A stretch of 64,000 bases of DNA from Jeotgalibacillus proteolyticus (GTDB lineage: Bacteria; Bacillota; Bacilli; Bacillales; Jeotgalibacillaceae). The DNA lies in assembly GCF_002926065.1 (NCBI RefSeq), contig NZ_PREZ01000002.1, positions 1 to 64,000 on the forward strand, given 5' to 3'. The translations under genes and the position numbers were made by a program. How positions within the stretch are numbered: position 1 is the stretch's first letter; the number at the start of each line of letters is the position of its first letter. Shown in pieces: positions 34,515 to 43,273 of this stretch. The notes beneath the pieces were generated by a model. The model did no database searches. It was not told where the DNA came from and worked only from the letters and a program-made list of their open reading frames with translations.

Positions 34515-35150
34515 ATGGAAGCATTTGATTATAAGGATTGGAAGGAAGAGCTTGCCAACGCGATTACACATGGCATTGGATTTCTTTTAAGCATTCCTGC
34601 CCTTATTTTTCTCATACTGGTTGCAGTAGAAAGAGGAACCGCCTGGCATGTTGTCAGCTTTGCCATTTTTGGAACGACAATGATTCTGCTGTTTCTTTTC
34701 TCGACACTTCTACACAGTGTCAGAGAGGGCAAGCTTAAAAAGCTGTTTGCAATTATGGACCATTCTGCTATTTATCTGCTTATTGCAGGCACGTACACCC
34801 CTTTTGTTCTTGTCACAATTAATGGAGCATTAGGCTGGACTATTTTTGGAATTGTATGGGCTCTTGCTATAGGTGGCATCGTATTTAAATGTTATTTTGT
34901 TGACCGGTATCAGATTATTGCCACGCTTTTTTATGTACTGATGGGCTGGCTGATTATTATCGCGATCGTCCCTCTTTACAGGGAGCTTACAGGCGTTGGA
35001 TTTGCTCTATTGTTTACTGGAGGCTTATTTTATTCTGTTGGCGCGATTTTTTACATTTGGAGAAAACTTCCCTACAATCATGCGATCTGGCATTTATTTG
35101 TTATTGCAGGCAGTGCTTTTATGTATTTTTGTGTTGTATTTTACGTATAA
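34515..35150 (+). CDS. yplQ: Hemolysin III / PAQR family membrane protein
   Basis: Seven-transmembrane protein of 211 residues related to hemolysin III and to eukaryotic adiponectin/progestin (PAQR) receptors. Conserved metal-site motifs are seen: ELANAITHGIGFLLS at the first helix, MDHSAIYLLIAGTYTPF in the middle, and NHAIWHLFVIAGSAFMYF at the end. PAQR proteins are tied to membrane-lipid homeostasis and ceramidase-like activity. The frame opens earlier, but the ATG at 34515 with GGGAGATGA upstream begins at the family's usual N-terminus. Confidence 0.9.
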   Translation: MEAFDYKDWKEELANAITHGIGFLLSIPALIFLILVAVERGTAWHVVSFAIFGTTMILLFLFSTLLHSVREGKLKKLFAIMDHSAIYLLIAGTYTPFVLVTINGALGWTIFGIVWALAIGGIVFKCYFVDRYQIIATLFYVLMGWLIIIAIVPLYRELTGVGFALLFTGGLFYSVGAIFYIWRKLPYNHAIWHLFVIAGSAFMYFCVVFYV

Positions 35151-35209
35151 AATAAGTTCTGAGACATAACTTTAACAGTAGAAACGTGAGGAGAACAGTG
35201 AACGGAATA

Positions 35210-35243
35210 AAAGCGAATGAGGCACATTTGTCTCATCCGCTTT
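35210..35243. terminator. Bidirectional terminator
   Basis: Arms AAAGCGAATGAG and CTCATCCGCTTT with one mismatch. T-rich tails occur on both sides, between hlyIII and dfrA. Confidence 0.85.
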
Positions 35244-35248
35244 TTCTT

Positions 35249-35749
35249 TTACTTTTCAGTTTTCACTCGATCAAACACTTTAAACCAGTAATCATAAGGA
35301 TTTTTATCATCTTTAATGCCTTTTACAGATGAAGTCTCTTTCCATTCAGACGTATGATAATCTGGAAATACTGTATCTCCGTCTGTTTTAAGATCGATAA
35401 CAGTGACATACAGTCGATCGGCAAAATCAATGGCATTTTTATAGATGTTTCCTCCGCCGATAACAAAGCTTTCTTCTTCACCTTTTTCCCTCAGCATTTC
35501 AATGCCTTCCTCCAGGGAATGAACGACAATAGCTCCTTCATGTGACCAGTTTTTATTGGACGTTACGACGATATTTGTTCTGTTTCTGAGCGGGCCGTTC
35601 ATTGCTTCAAACGTTTTTCTGCCCATTAAAAGCGTTTTACCGGTTGTTTTTTCTTTAAAATAAGCCAGGTCCTTAGGCAAATGCCATGGCATATCATTCT
35701 GGTAGCCGATTACACGGTTATCAGCATGTGCAGCAATAATGGATATCAT
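35249..35749 (-). CDS. dfrA: Dihydrofolate reductase DfrA
   Basis: Regenerates tetrahydrofolate from the dihydrofolate made by ThyA. The 166-residue enzyme has the catalytic N-terminus DNRVIGYQNDMPWHLPKDL (Asp/Glu position D28-type, Trp, Met-20 loop), MGRKTFEAM and FVIGGGNIYKNAI for NADPH. It follows thyA by 16 bases, with AAAAGGAG in the gap, forming the usual thyA-dfrA operon. Confidence 0.97.
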   Translation of the reverse strand: MISIIAAHADNRVIGYQNDMPWHLPKDLAYFKEKTTGKTLLMGRKTFEAMNGPLRNRTNIVVTSNKNWSHEGAIVVHSLEEGIEMLREKGEEESFVIGGGNIYKNAIDFADRLYVTVIDLKTDGDTVFPDYHTSEWKETSSVKGIKDDKNPYDYWFKVFDRVKTEK

Positions 35750-35765
35750 TAAGTAAAAGCTCCTT

Positions 35766-36707
35766 TTATACGGCTACTGGAGCCTTAATTGACGGGTGCG
35801 GGTGATAACCTTCCAATGAAAGGTCCTCCGGTTCAATTGAAAATAGATCTTTTTCTCCCGAGATGACGAGAGTCGGCAATTCTTTTGGAGCCCTTGTCAG
35901 CTGCTCTCTTACCTGTTCAAGATGATTGGAATAAATATGTGCATCTCCGATTGTGTGAATAAAGGTACCCGGTGTCAGTCCGCATTCTTTAGCCACTAGA
36001 AAAGTTAAAAGCGCATAGCTTGCAATATTAAATGGAATACCTAAAAATAAATCCCCGCTGCGCTGATACAGCTGACAGGAGAGCTTTCCATCCGCTACAT
36101 AAAATTGAAAAAGTGTATGGCATGGCGGCAAAGCCATTGAGGGGATATCCTCCGGATTCCAGGCCGTTACGATATGTCTCCTTGAGTCAGGATTATGTTT
36201 AATGGATTCAATGACCTCTTTTAATTGATCAATCGTATTTCCTGCTTCTGTGCGCCATTCTCTCCATTGCTTGCCGTATATATTCCCTAGTTCGCCAAAT
36301 TTCTCAGCAAACCCTTCATCCTCAAGAATGGATTGGGTGAAGATGGCCAGCTGTTCTTCATAAAGCAACTTAAATTCAGGGTCTTCCTGTGCACGGAGAC
36401 CAAAGTTCGTCATGTCCGGACCTGCATACTCGTCGCTTTCCACCCACTTTTTAAACGCCCATTCATCCCAAATATGGTTGTTATGTTCAAGCAGATATTT
36501 AATGTTCGTATCACCTTTTAAAAACCAGATAAGCTCACTTTTAATAAGTCCGAATGGCACTCTTTTTGTCGTTACCATTGGAAAGCCCTCCGACAAATCA
36601 AATTTCATCTGATGTCCAAATGAACTTATTGTACCTGTTCCGGTCCGGTCACTTTTTTCAGTGCCATTTTCCAAAACATTATGTAGTAAATCCAAGTATT
36701 GCTGCAT
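35766..36707 (-). CDS. thyA: Thymidylate synthase ThyA
   Basis: Methylates dUMP using methylene-tetrahydrofolate. At 313 residues it is the long type, with the extra ~50-residue insert (residues about 85-135) found in Lactobacillus and Staphylococcus enzymes. Motifs are [14 protein letters not shown], the catalytic cysteine in [33 protein letters not shown] (20 residues) and the C-terminal ending APVAV. AGGAGATTATGA precedes the ATG. It is upstream of dfrA. Confidence 0.97.
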   Translation of the reverse strand: MQQYLDLLHNVLENGTEKSDRTGTGTISSFGHQMKFDLSEGFPMVTTKRVPFGLIKSELIWFLKGDTNIKYLLEHNNHIWDEWAFKKWVESDEYAGPDMTNFGLRAQEDPEFKLLYEEQLAIFTQSILEDEGFAEKFGELGNIYGKQWREWRTEAGNTIDQLKEVIESIKHNPDSRRHIVTAWNPEDIPSMALPPCHTLFQFYVADGKLSCQLYQRSGDLFLGIPFNIASYALLTFLVAKECGLTPGTFIHTIGDAHIYSNHLEQVREQLTRAPKELPTLVISGEKDLFSIEPEDLSLEGYHPHPSIKAPVAV

Positions 36708-36767
36708 TCATAATCTCCTGCCTTTCTCTCATTAGTAAGTATAAAGAAAAAGCCCGGGAAATTCAAA

Positions 36768-36798
36768 AAAAGCTTCTGCAGATTTCACAGAAGCTTTT
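36768..36798 (-). terminator. Terminator of ypjP
   Basis: Eleven-base arms AAAAGCTTCTG and CAGAAGCTTTT, with a minus-strand T run. Confidence 0.88.
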
Positions 36799-36800
36799 GC

Positions 36801-37397
36801 TCAATGCACCATTTTAGAACCGAATTTAGCAGGTGTGTCTTTCCCCCAATAAACATTTGCAAGCATATGATGGGATTCAAATTGATCTTCATGGGTATGA
36901 TAATGAAAATTAAACGAGTAGCCCTCAAGCGGAGGGTGGTCTCTTCTGACATGGAAGCATAAGACATCTTCACCGGTCAATTCATTTTTAATATGAAAGA
37001 TCCGTTCTCCATCTCCTTTTCCTATAGCTGAAGAAATGGCAATGTATTCGAGTTCTTCAGCAGAAAAATCATCGAGCACATCAGAAATGGTTTCCTCCAT
37101 CTTTGGTAGAATAACCGTCTGAAAATCACGCTCAATCCTTGGCATCAGGCGCTCGCCGATTTTAGCGCTAGTAATTGCCTGCGCTTCCTCCATTAATTGC
37201 TTCACAACCTCATCTTTCGACACTGTCTCGAGGACGGCTTCTGTTAAAACTGGTTCAGATTGAATCGATGAGAATGATTTGGAAGATTGACTGTCATTTT
37301 TCGGCTGGTCAGCGAGCAGATCTTGAGGTGTTACCATACCGAATGTTAAAATAGAAATTAGAACAACGAGTGATCTTTTTAACCAGTTTGGCACCAT
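36801..37397 (-). CDS. ypjP: YpjP-like exported protein
   Basis: About 198 residues, with an N-terminal signal or anchor (NWLKRSLVVLISILTFGMV) and a C-terminal domain ending in NFHYHTHEDQFESHHML and IYWGKDTP-like wording (NVYWGKDTPAKFGSKMVH), as in B. subtilis YpjP next to thyA. The function is unknown. AGAAGGGA is spaced for the ATG at 37397, so the longer frame to 37475 is not used. Confidence 0.82.
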   Translation of the reverse strand: MVPNWLKRSLVVLISILTFGMVTPQDLLADQPKNDSQSSKSFSSIQSEPVLTEAVLETVSKDEVVKQLMEEAQAITSAKIGERLMPRIERDFQTVILPKMEETISDVLDDFSAEELEYIAISSAIGKGDGERIFHIKNELTGEDVLCFHVRRDHPPLEGYSFNFHYHTHEDQFESHHMLANVYWGKDTPAKFGSKMVH

Positions 37398-37532
37398 AAG
37401 CAAATCCCTTCTTGTCTCCGTACTAATAAATACATTATACTGGAATATGAAGAGAACTGCTAAAGATTTCATCAAAATGTTATTATTTTGTTAAACAAAA
37501 GATTTATTGATGATTGGTAAGGAGGGAACACC

Positions 37533-37610
37533 ATGAATGCAGAAATTTTAATTGGATCCGGGTTCTTATTAATGCTTGCATATTTCGTCTATTTGCAGTT
37601 TGCTGAATAG
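37533..37610 (+). CDS. 25-residue single-TM small protein
   Basis: A short open frame encoding MNAEILIGSGFLLMLAYFVY and five more residues. It is preceded by AAGGAGG at ideal spacing and directly followed by a terminator. It would insert as one transmembrane helix. The combination of a strong ribosome-binding site, a hydrophobic helix and a dedicated terminator supports a genuine gene. The function is unknown. Confidence 0.62.
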   Translation: MNAEILIGSGFLLMLAYFVYLQFAE

Positions 37611-37618
37611 ACTAAAAA

Positions 37619-37643
37619 AACAAACCGCATATTGCGGTTTGTT
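37619..37643. terminator. Bidirectional terminator
   Basis: Arms AACAAACCGCA and TGCGGTTTGTT around a three-base loop, with T/A runs on both sides. Confidence 0.9.
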
Positions 37644-37646
37644 TTT

Positions 37647-38426
37647 TTAATCCAGCATAATAAAGCCGTAATGCTGTTTAGATGAAGGCCTTTTTAAAAC
37701 CGTAAAGCCAAATTCACTAAAGCGCAGCGAACGAAAATGATCTTTTAACACCACTCTTTTTCTTGCTGCTCTTTTTGCTTCCTCAATTGCTTGGCCAAGC
37801 GAGTCAGTGGAATAGTCTGCATGTAATCTGAGCGGTGCGATACCGGAGGATGATTTAATTTCTTCTGAAAACATCGGATCAAAATATACGACATCTACTG
37901 AGCGGTCCGGCAGACCTTGCAAAAAGCTTAAATGATCCCCATTTCTTACAGCTATTCTCCTCATCGCCTGTTCGAGGCTTTTATTTTCTGTTTTCCATTC
38001 CGCGAGTCCTTTTTCCACAAGATAGCCTACCAGATTGTTTTTCTCAATCCCGGTCACTTCACCTTCAACTCCTGTCGCGTGAGAAGCGATAATCGCATCA
38101 GAAGCCATGCCCAGCGTACAGTCGATAAATCGGTCGCCTTTTTTAAGATCAGCTGCATGAATGAGTGGATCTATTTCGCCTTTTTCCATTCTTTTTAATC
38201 GAAAAGCACTGGAGTTAGGATGAAAGAAAAATGGCGAAGCCGAATCACTGCTGTACACTTCATACCGGTCCGCGCCAATGACAATAACCGGCTCTTTGAA
38301 TTGTTCAAGTATTGTCTTGACTGACCTTTTATTTCGATTAATAAAAGTAATGTTTAAATCCTCTGCCACACACAAGGCTGCTGAAATTAGTTTAGCGGTG
38401 GGACGTCCGGCTGTGGTGACGATCAC
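37647..38426 (-). CDS. ypiP: Class I SAM-dependent methyltransferase (YpiP/RsmJ-like)
   Basis: A 259-residue methyltransferase with an N-terminal YpiP-type region, the SAM-binding motif FIDCTLGMASDAIIAS (D-x-T-x-G) near residue 110 and the NPPY-equivalent YFDPMF near residue 180, as in the RsmJ (16S rRNA guanine methyltransferase) group. The substrate is presumed to be rRNA but is not proven. It starts at GTG with AAAGGGG upstream. Confidence 0.84.
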   Translation of the reverse strand: MIVTTAGRPTAKLISAALCVAEDLNITFINRNKRSVKTILEQFKEPVIVIGADRYEVYSSDSASPFFFHPNSSAFRLKRMEKGEIDPLIHAADLKKGDRFIDCTLGMASDAIIASHATGVEGEVTGIEKNNLVGYLVEKGLAEWKTENKSLEQAMRRIAVRNGDHLSFLQGLPDRSVDVVYFDPMFSEEIKSSSGIAPLRLHADYSTDSLGQAIEEAKRAARKRVVLKDHFRSLRFSEFGFTVLKRPSSKQHYGFIMLD

Positions 38427-38454
38427 TGCTTCAATCCCCTTTCAAAAGGAAAAA

Positions 38455-38472
38455 GACGCCTCTTAAGGCGCC
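38455..38472 (-). terminator. Weak terminator after brxA
   Basis: GACGCC and GGCGCC arms with one mismatch around TCTTAA, followed on the minus strand by CTTTTTCC. Confidence 0.55.
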
Positions 38473-38906
38473 TAGCAATGCTTATCCATTGCCCCTTTAA
38501 TATTTTCTACAATATCTTCCACTGAGTGATCTTCAATTTCTTCTCGTGGAATAAAGTGCACAACCTCTTTATTTTTAAATAAAGCAATGGAAGGTGATGA
38601 AGGCTCATAGTCTTTCATAAAGCTTCTCATCTTTTGTGTGGCTTCTTTATCCTGTCCGGCAAAAACGGTAACAAGATGATCAGGCTCTTTTTCATGCGTA
38701 ATCAAAGCGTTTGTAACTGCCGGCCGTGCAAGCCCGGCAGCACAGCCGCAGACAGAATTAATAACAACAAGCGAAGTGCCGGTGATGTCATCCATAAAGG
38801 AAAGAACTTCTTCCTCCGTTGTGAGTTCCTTGAATCCCGCCTGCGTAAGCTCTTTTCTCATTGGTTTAACAAGCTGCTTCATATATTCTTCGTATGCCAT
38901 GGACAT
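38472..38906 (-). CDS. brxA: Bacilliredoxin BrxA
   Basis: Thioredoxin-fold protein of 144 residues (YphP/YqiW family) that removes bacillithiol from S-bacillithiolated proteins. The CGC active site is in VNSVCGCAAGLARP (Cys53, Cys55). The N-terminus MAYEEYMKQLVKPMRKEL and the ending HFIPREEIE match the family. GGGGGAATAATAC precedes the ATG. It follows cvfC by three bases, so the two are one transcript. Confidence 0.94.
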   Translation of the reverse strand: MSMAYEEYMKQLVKPMRKELTQAGFKELTTEEEVLSFMDDITGTSLVVINSVCGCAAGLARPAVTNALITHEKEPDHLVTVFAGQDKEATQKMRSFMKDYEPSSPSIALFKNKEVVHFIPREEIEDHSVEDIVENIKGAMDKHC

Positions 38907-38909
38907 GTA

Positions 38910-40052
38910 TTATTCCCCCTGTAATCCTTGTTGTCTGGCTTCAGTCATTTGCTTCCAAACGGAGCCTTTTGCCTCTTCGCCGCCTTCGATTCGTTCAATT
39001 GCCATCATAACCTGCAGCTTAACCTCAAATTCCGGATCATCCTCAGCAGCTTTAAGCGCCGGCAGAGACTTTTCAGTACCCGCTTCATATAGAAACATTG
39101 CGGCTCTCCATCTGACAAGCTTATTTCGGTCTGAAAGAGCTTCAATCATTGCATCCTCCGCTTCAGAAAATCCGAGGTCAGACAAACAGTCTCCTGCAGT
39201 ACGTCTTACGGTTACGGTCTTATCTTTTAAGCCTTTATAGAGATAAGGAAGAACGCGTTCGTCTTCTATCATTCCTAAATAAACAACTGCAAGCCTTCTG
39301 ATCGATGGCTTTTCATCCTCAAGCGCTGCACTTAATAATGGCAGATCATCTGTATTAGGCTCTGGCATTTGCTCTAAAAGCTGATATCTTTCCTGCCAGT
39401 TATTAGCCTGTCTGAAAGTATCCAGAGTGATCGGAACGGATTCTTTTCTTACCGGTTCTTCCTTAATTCCTGCTTCTTTTGCAGCAGCAACAATTCCCTG
39501 AACTCTGCTGGATGGATAAGAGGCTAATAGCTCTTCCATAAGATCATTGGCGATCTGGTCAAGATCTCCATAACGCACGCCGTAGTCCTTCCACTTGCGC
39601 ATAAGGACTACATTTTCTCCTTCAAGCTGCGCATTTTCCATCGCCTCTGCAAAATATTCCGGAAGACCGTAGCGTTTTTCTTCATTTCCGTCAATGAGCT
39701 TAATCTGTATAGGTATGCCTTTGAATTGAAGAACCTGTACCTTTACTTCCCCAAAATGCTCATCAATTTTTTGAGCTGAATCTGTATCTTCCCTGTCTTC
39801 TCCAAATACTTCTCTTACATTTGGAAGCAGCTGCTGCCAGTCCATTTTCGGGTGGCGTTCGATCGCGAGAAAGTCCGCAACATGATAAACACCTTTTACT
39901 CCATCGATTTTTAAAATTTGTTTTATACGGTCAGGCGCAGCATCTGCATCATCACGTTTATAATTATTGCTTTTCCCGCCCGGAAGCGCCTGATCTACAA
40001 TAATTTTCATTGTATTCGGGCTTGGTGTCGGTTCAATCGATACGATCTTCAA
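38910..40052 (-). CDS. cvfC: Conserved virulence factor C (YpgR/CvfC) family protein
   Basis: A 380-residue protein with an N-terminal Nfu/NifU N-like domain (EPTPSPNTMKIIVDQALPGG, 20 residues), a middle region, and HEAT-like repeats from about residue 225 to 365 (AVVYLGMIEDERVLPYLYKGL and following units). Staphylococcal CvfC affects virulence and haemolysin production, and B. subtilis has YpgR. The biochemical role is unknown; the Nfu-like domain hints at iron-sulfur biology. It starts at TTG with AAGGAGTGATC upstream. Confidence 0.85.
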   Translation of the reverse strand: MKIVSIEPTPSPNTMKIIVDQALPGGKSNNYKRDDADAAPDRIKQILKIDGVKGVYHVADFLAIERHPKMDWQQLLPNVREVFGEDREDTDSAQKIDEHFGEVKVQVLQFKGIPIQIKLIDGNEEKRYGLPEYFAEAMENAQLEGENVVLMRKWKDYGVRYGDLDQIANDLMEELLASYPSSRVQGIVAAAKEAGIKEEPVRKESVPITLDTFRQANNWQERYQLLEQMPEPNTDDLPLLSAALEDEKPSIRRLAVVYLGMIEDERVLPYLYKGLKDKTVTVRRTAGDCLSDLGFSEAEDAMIEALSDRNKLVRWRAAMFLYEAGTEKSLPALKAAEDDPEFEVKLQVMMAIERIEGGEEAKGSVWKQMTEARQQGLQGE

Positions 40053-40124
40053 AAAAGATCACTCCTTTTGGCCTTCTTTTACGTAAGTGTATCATAATAA
40101 GCAGGCGGTTTTGAAATCAGAGGC

Positions 40125-41990
40125 TTACTCAGCTAATTCAGATAAATAGCTCCACCGTTCAATGAGGTTTTCCAATTCTTCATTTTTAACACGCTGCTCT
40201 TCCATAATCCGCTCGGCTTTTTCAAAGTCACTGCCGATCCTTCCAAGGTCATCTTCGAGCTGCTGAAGCTTATCTTCTGCTGAAGCGATTTTTTCATCTA
40301 TCTCTTCCCATTCTTTTTTCTCAAGATAGGATAGCTTTTTCTTTTTTTCAGGTTTTTCAGCGAGTAGTTTCGGCTGTGCTTTTTCCTTTTTCTGTTCAGA
40401 TTGCTCCAAAAGATAGGCTGAATAATCCTGCTGAAGAATCGTTACTTCTCCCTTTCCCTTCACAATGATCAGATGCTCCGCCACTTTGTCCAGGAAATAG
40501 CGATCATGGGAAACTGTGATGACAACGCCCTGAAACTCCTCTATAAATTGCTCAAGCACAGTCAGCGTTTCAGTATCAAGATCATTGGTAGGCTCATCAA
40601 GAAGTAAAACATTCGGCTTTTCCATAAGAAGCTTTAACAAAAACAGTCGTCTTTTTTCGCCGCCTGATAATTTATAAATAGGCGTTCCATGAACAGAAGG
40701 AGGGAAAAGAAAGCGTTCGAGCATGCCCGCTGCGGATACTTCCCCGTCTTCTGTTTCGATCATTTCAGCCCCTTCACGGACGTACTCAATCATTCTTATA
40801 TTCGGATTCATCTCTTTAATTTCCTGGGAGAAATACGCCATTTTAACCGTTTGTCCGATTTCCACGGTTCCAGCGTCAGGTTGAACTTTATCAGCAATGA
40901 TATTTAATAAAGTGGATTTGCCGGTACCATTTCTTCCGACAATCCCATATCTTGCTCCCGGCTGAACAAGTAAATTAACATGTTCAAATAAAAGCTTCCC
41001 CCCGTATGATTTTTTAACGTCCGTAAGCTCGATGACTTTTTTTCCAAGTCTGCTTGCTGTCATGCCCACAGTCAATTGGTCTTTATCAGTTACCTTTTCT
41101 ACGTCTTTTTCAATGGATTCAAACCGTTGAATACGGGCTTTTTGTTTTGTCGTTCTTGCTTTTGCCCCTTTTCGCATCCATGCGAGCTCATTTCGGTACA
41201 GGCTTTTCATTTTCTGCATGGACTGCTGTTCATCTTCCTCCCGCTTAGCTTTAGCTTCAATAAAAGCCTGGTAATTGCCTTTATAAGAAAAAGCTCTTCC
41301 CTGATCTATTTCAATCATGCGGGTAGACACCTGATCTAAAAAGTACCGGTCATGGGAGACAATGAGCAGAGCGCCCTTATAGCGTTTAAGGAATTCCTGA
41401 AGCCATACGATCGCTTCATAATCAAGGTGGTTTGTCGGCTCGTCCAATAACAGCAGGTCCGGTGTTTCAACAAGTACCTGGGCGAGTGCAACTCTTTTCT
41501 TTTGTCCGCCTGAAAGAGTACCAACCTGGCTGTGTATATTTTGAATACCAAGCTTTGATAAAATGGTTTTAGCCTGAGCACTGGCATCCCAGGCATCCTC
41601 TTTATCCATCTCCTGCTGGATGACCATAAATTGCTGCTGGATTTTTTCTGATTGGGGATCTTTCTCGTACTCAGCTAAAACCTGCTCATATTCTCTCATT
41701 TTACGGATAATCGGCGCATCACTTTGAAATATGCAATCAAGCACAGTCAATGTTTCATCAAGTACAGGCTCCTGCGGTAAATACCCGACCGAAAATTCCT
41801 TTGGATGTGAAAAATTGCCAGAATCAGCCCCGTCAATCCCTGCGATCAGCTTGAGAAGACTTGATTTACCCGTTCCATTTATTCCAATAAGGCCGATGCG
41901 TTCATTTCCTGAAATAGTAAAAGATAAATCATGAAACAATGTTTTATCTCCATAAGTCTTTACGATATTTTCTGCGACAAATTGTTTCAT
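40125..41990 (-). CDS. ABC-F family ATPase (YfmR/Uup-like)
   Basis: Cytosolic ribosome-associated ATPase of about 621 residues with two ABC modules and no membrane domain. Module 1 has GINGTGKSS and LSGGQKKRVALAQ; module 2 has GRNGTGKST and LSGGEKRRLFLLK, joined by a basic linker (KARTTKQKARIQRF). A C-terminal coiled coil covers about residues 545-620. This C-terminal extension fits the YfmR/Uup subgroup that resolves stalled elongation, not the antibiotic-resistance subgroup, although the split is uncertain. The ATG at 41990 overlaps the upstream stop (ATGA). Confidence 0.92.
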   Translation of the reverse strand: MKQFVAENIVKTYGDKTLFHDLSFTISGNERIGLIGINGTGKSSLLKLIAGIDGADSGNFSHPKEFSVGYLPQEPVLDETLTVLDCIFQSDAPIIRKMREYEQVLAEYEKDPQSEKIQQQFMVIQQEMDKEDAWDASAQAKTILSKLGIQNIHSQVGTLSGGQKKRVALAQVLVETPDLLLLDEPTNHLDYEAIVWLQEFLKRYKGALLIVSHDRYFLDQVSTRMIEIDQGRAFSYKGNYQAFIEAKAKREEDEQQSMQKMKSLYRNELAWMRKGAKARTTKQKARIQRFESIEKDVEKVTDKDQLTVGMTASRLGKKVIELTDVKKSYGGKLLFEHVNLLVQPGARYGIVGRNGTGKSTLLNIIADKVQPDAGTVEIGQTVKMAYFSQEIKEMNPNIRMIEYVREGAEMIETEDGEVSAAGMLERFLFPPSVHGTPIYKLSGGEKRRLFLLKLLMEKPNVLLLDEPTNDLDTETLTVLEQFIEEFQGVVITVSHDRYFLDKVAEHLIIVKGKGEVTILQQDYSAYLLEQSEQKKEKAQPKLLAEKPEKKKKLSYLEKKEWEEIDEKIASAEDKLQQLEDDLGRIGSDFEKAERIMEEQRVKNEELENLIERWSYLSELAE

Positions 41991-42643
41991 CCCTGTCCCT
42001 TCCATTCTATTAAAAATTGTTCTACAAAGCTCTTCATTACTTTATGTCTTTTGATCGCTTCTTTTTTTCCTGCTTCCGTCACCATTAAATCCTTAATTTT
42101 AAACAGCTTCTCATAAAAATGATTAATTGTAGCAGCAGGTGCTGCCCGGTATTCTTTCTCAGACATCGTCTGCCTGACCATCACATCTTTGTCGTATAGC
42201 TTTGCCCCTTTAGCGCCTCCATAGGCAAAGGCTCTCGCTATCCCGATAGCTCCTATTGCATCAAGCCTGTCGGCATCTCTCACAATGGCAGCTTCAAGTG
42301 ATGGCAGTGGCTTTTCATTGCCGCCATTAAACGAAACCGATTGAACAGCTGTAATAATGTCTTCATAGAGTTGGCCTGATAGCCCAATGCTTAATACCGC
42401 GTCTTTTAGCGCCTGTTCAGCTTTGTTTTCATCCGGATGCAGCTTTACATCTCCTGCGTCATGCAGGAGTGCAATAAGGTCCACAGTATAAAAGTTACTA
42501 CAGCCTTCTTTTTCACAAAGAAAAAGAGCGGTCCTTCTGACACGCTGGATATGATCCCAGTCATGCCCTGAATGATCGCGCTCAAAGAAGGGGCGAATAT
42601 TTTTTTCTGCTAAAAGAATATGAGATTTATTTATTATTTCCAT
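41987..42643 (-). CDS. ypgQ: HD-domain phosphohydrolase (YpgQ-like)
   Basis: A 218-residue HD-superfamily enzyme. The metal-binding pattern is complete: H in FFERDHSGHDWDHIQRV, HD in LLHDAGD and D in IVRDADRLDAIG. B. subtilis YpgQ is a manganese-dependent nucleotide pyrophosphohydrolase. It overlaps the upstream gene by 17 bases and the ABC-F gene by four, so the three are one translational unit. Confidence 0.9.
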   Translation of the reverse strand: MEIINKSHILLAEKNIRPFFERDHSGHDWDHIQRVRRTALFLCEKEGCSNFYTVDLIALLHDAGDVKLHPDENKAEQALKDAVLSIGLSGQLYEDIITAVQSVSFNGGNEKPLPSLEAAIVRDADRLDAIGAIGIARAFAYGGAKGAKLYDKDVMVRQTMSEKEYRAAPAATINHFYEKLFKIKDLMVTEAGKKEAIKRHKVMKSFVEQFLIEWKGQG

Positions 42644-43142
42644 TTTTCCCCTTCCCCAATAAATCTATCGTTTCAATGGTGAAATAAACCATCTCTTCTA
42701 CATCATCAATCATTTCTTCTGTAATCGTGCGGTCAAACTGAATAATCATCTCAGAGTATGCTCCTTGACGGTTTGAACTGACAGTGCGAAGTTCATAACA
42801 TCGATTCTCTCCCCACTGATTATTAAAAATCTCCAGTTCATCCTCAGTCCAGGAATCACTATGTTTTCGAAAAAGAATTGAGATGGCTGCGCCGGCAAAA
42901 TCAGTTCCCTTTTGATCTGGGAGAAGCTCTGATGCAAGCTTTTTAAGATCAGACTTAAGCATCATATCCACTTCAAATAGCTTGCCGTTTGAGTTGAATC
43001 CAATTGTATAAGATCTGCTTAGGGTCGCAATATCCACCAGATCATGTCTTTTAAGGATCGAAATCGTTCCATCCAGGTCACGATCATAAATCGTTCCTTC
43101 AAGTACTGTCTTTAAGTTATCAAATGCAGTTGGGTCAAACAA
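42627..43142 (-). CDS. Unknown 171-residue cytosolic protein
   Basis: Family not recognised. It is an acidic, soluble, mixed alpha/beta protein without a signal or metal motif, containing DLVDIATLSRSYTIGFNSNG, a central SELLPDQKGTDFAGAAISIL and a C-terminal EEMVYFTIETIDLLGKG. It starts at TTG with AGAAGGTG six bases upstream and overlaps ypgQ by 17 bases. Being first in an operon with YpgQ and an ABC-F protein suggests a housekeeping role. Confidence 0.75.
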   Translation of the reverse strand: MFDPTAFDNLKTVLEGTIYDRDLDGTISILKRHDLVDIATLSRSYTIGFNSNGKLFEVDMMLKSDLKKLASELLPDQKGTDFAGAAISILFRKHSDSWTEDELEIFNNQWGENRCYELRTVSSNRQGAYSEMIIQFDRTITEEMIDDVEEMVYFTIETIDLLGKGKNGNNK

Positions 43143-43239
43143 CTAAAACACCTTCTTTGATCCGTTTAATCTCATCGTAACATATTGGAATTTGTGTGCA
43201 CTTATGAATGCTTTATTAACGCTCTCGAAAAACTGCAGG

Positions 43240-43273
43240 GCAGAAAGGGCTGGGATTAAAATAGCCCTTCTGC
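43240..43273 (-). terminator. Possible terminator at the end of fhs
   Basis: GCAGAAAGGGCT and AGCCCTTCTGC arms straddle the fhs stop codon. The minus strand then reads CCTGCAGTTTTT, so the T run is displaced. Confidence 0.4.
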
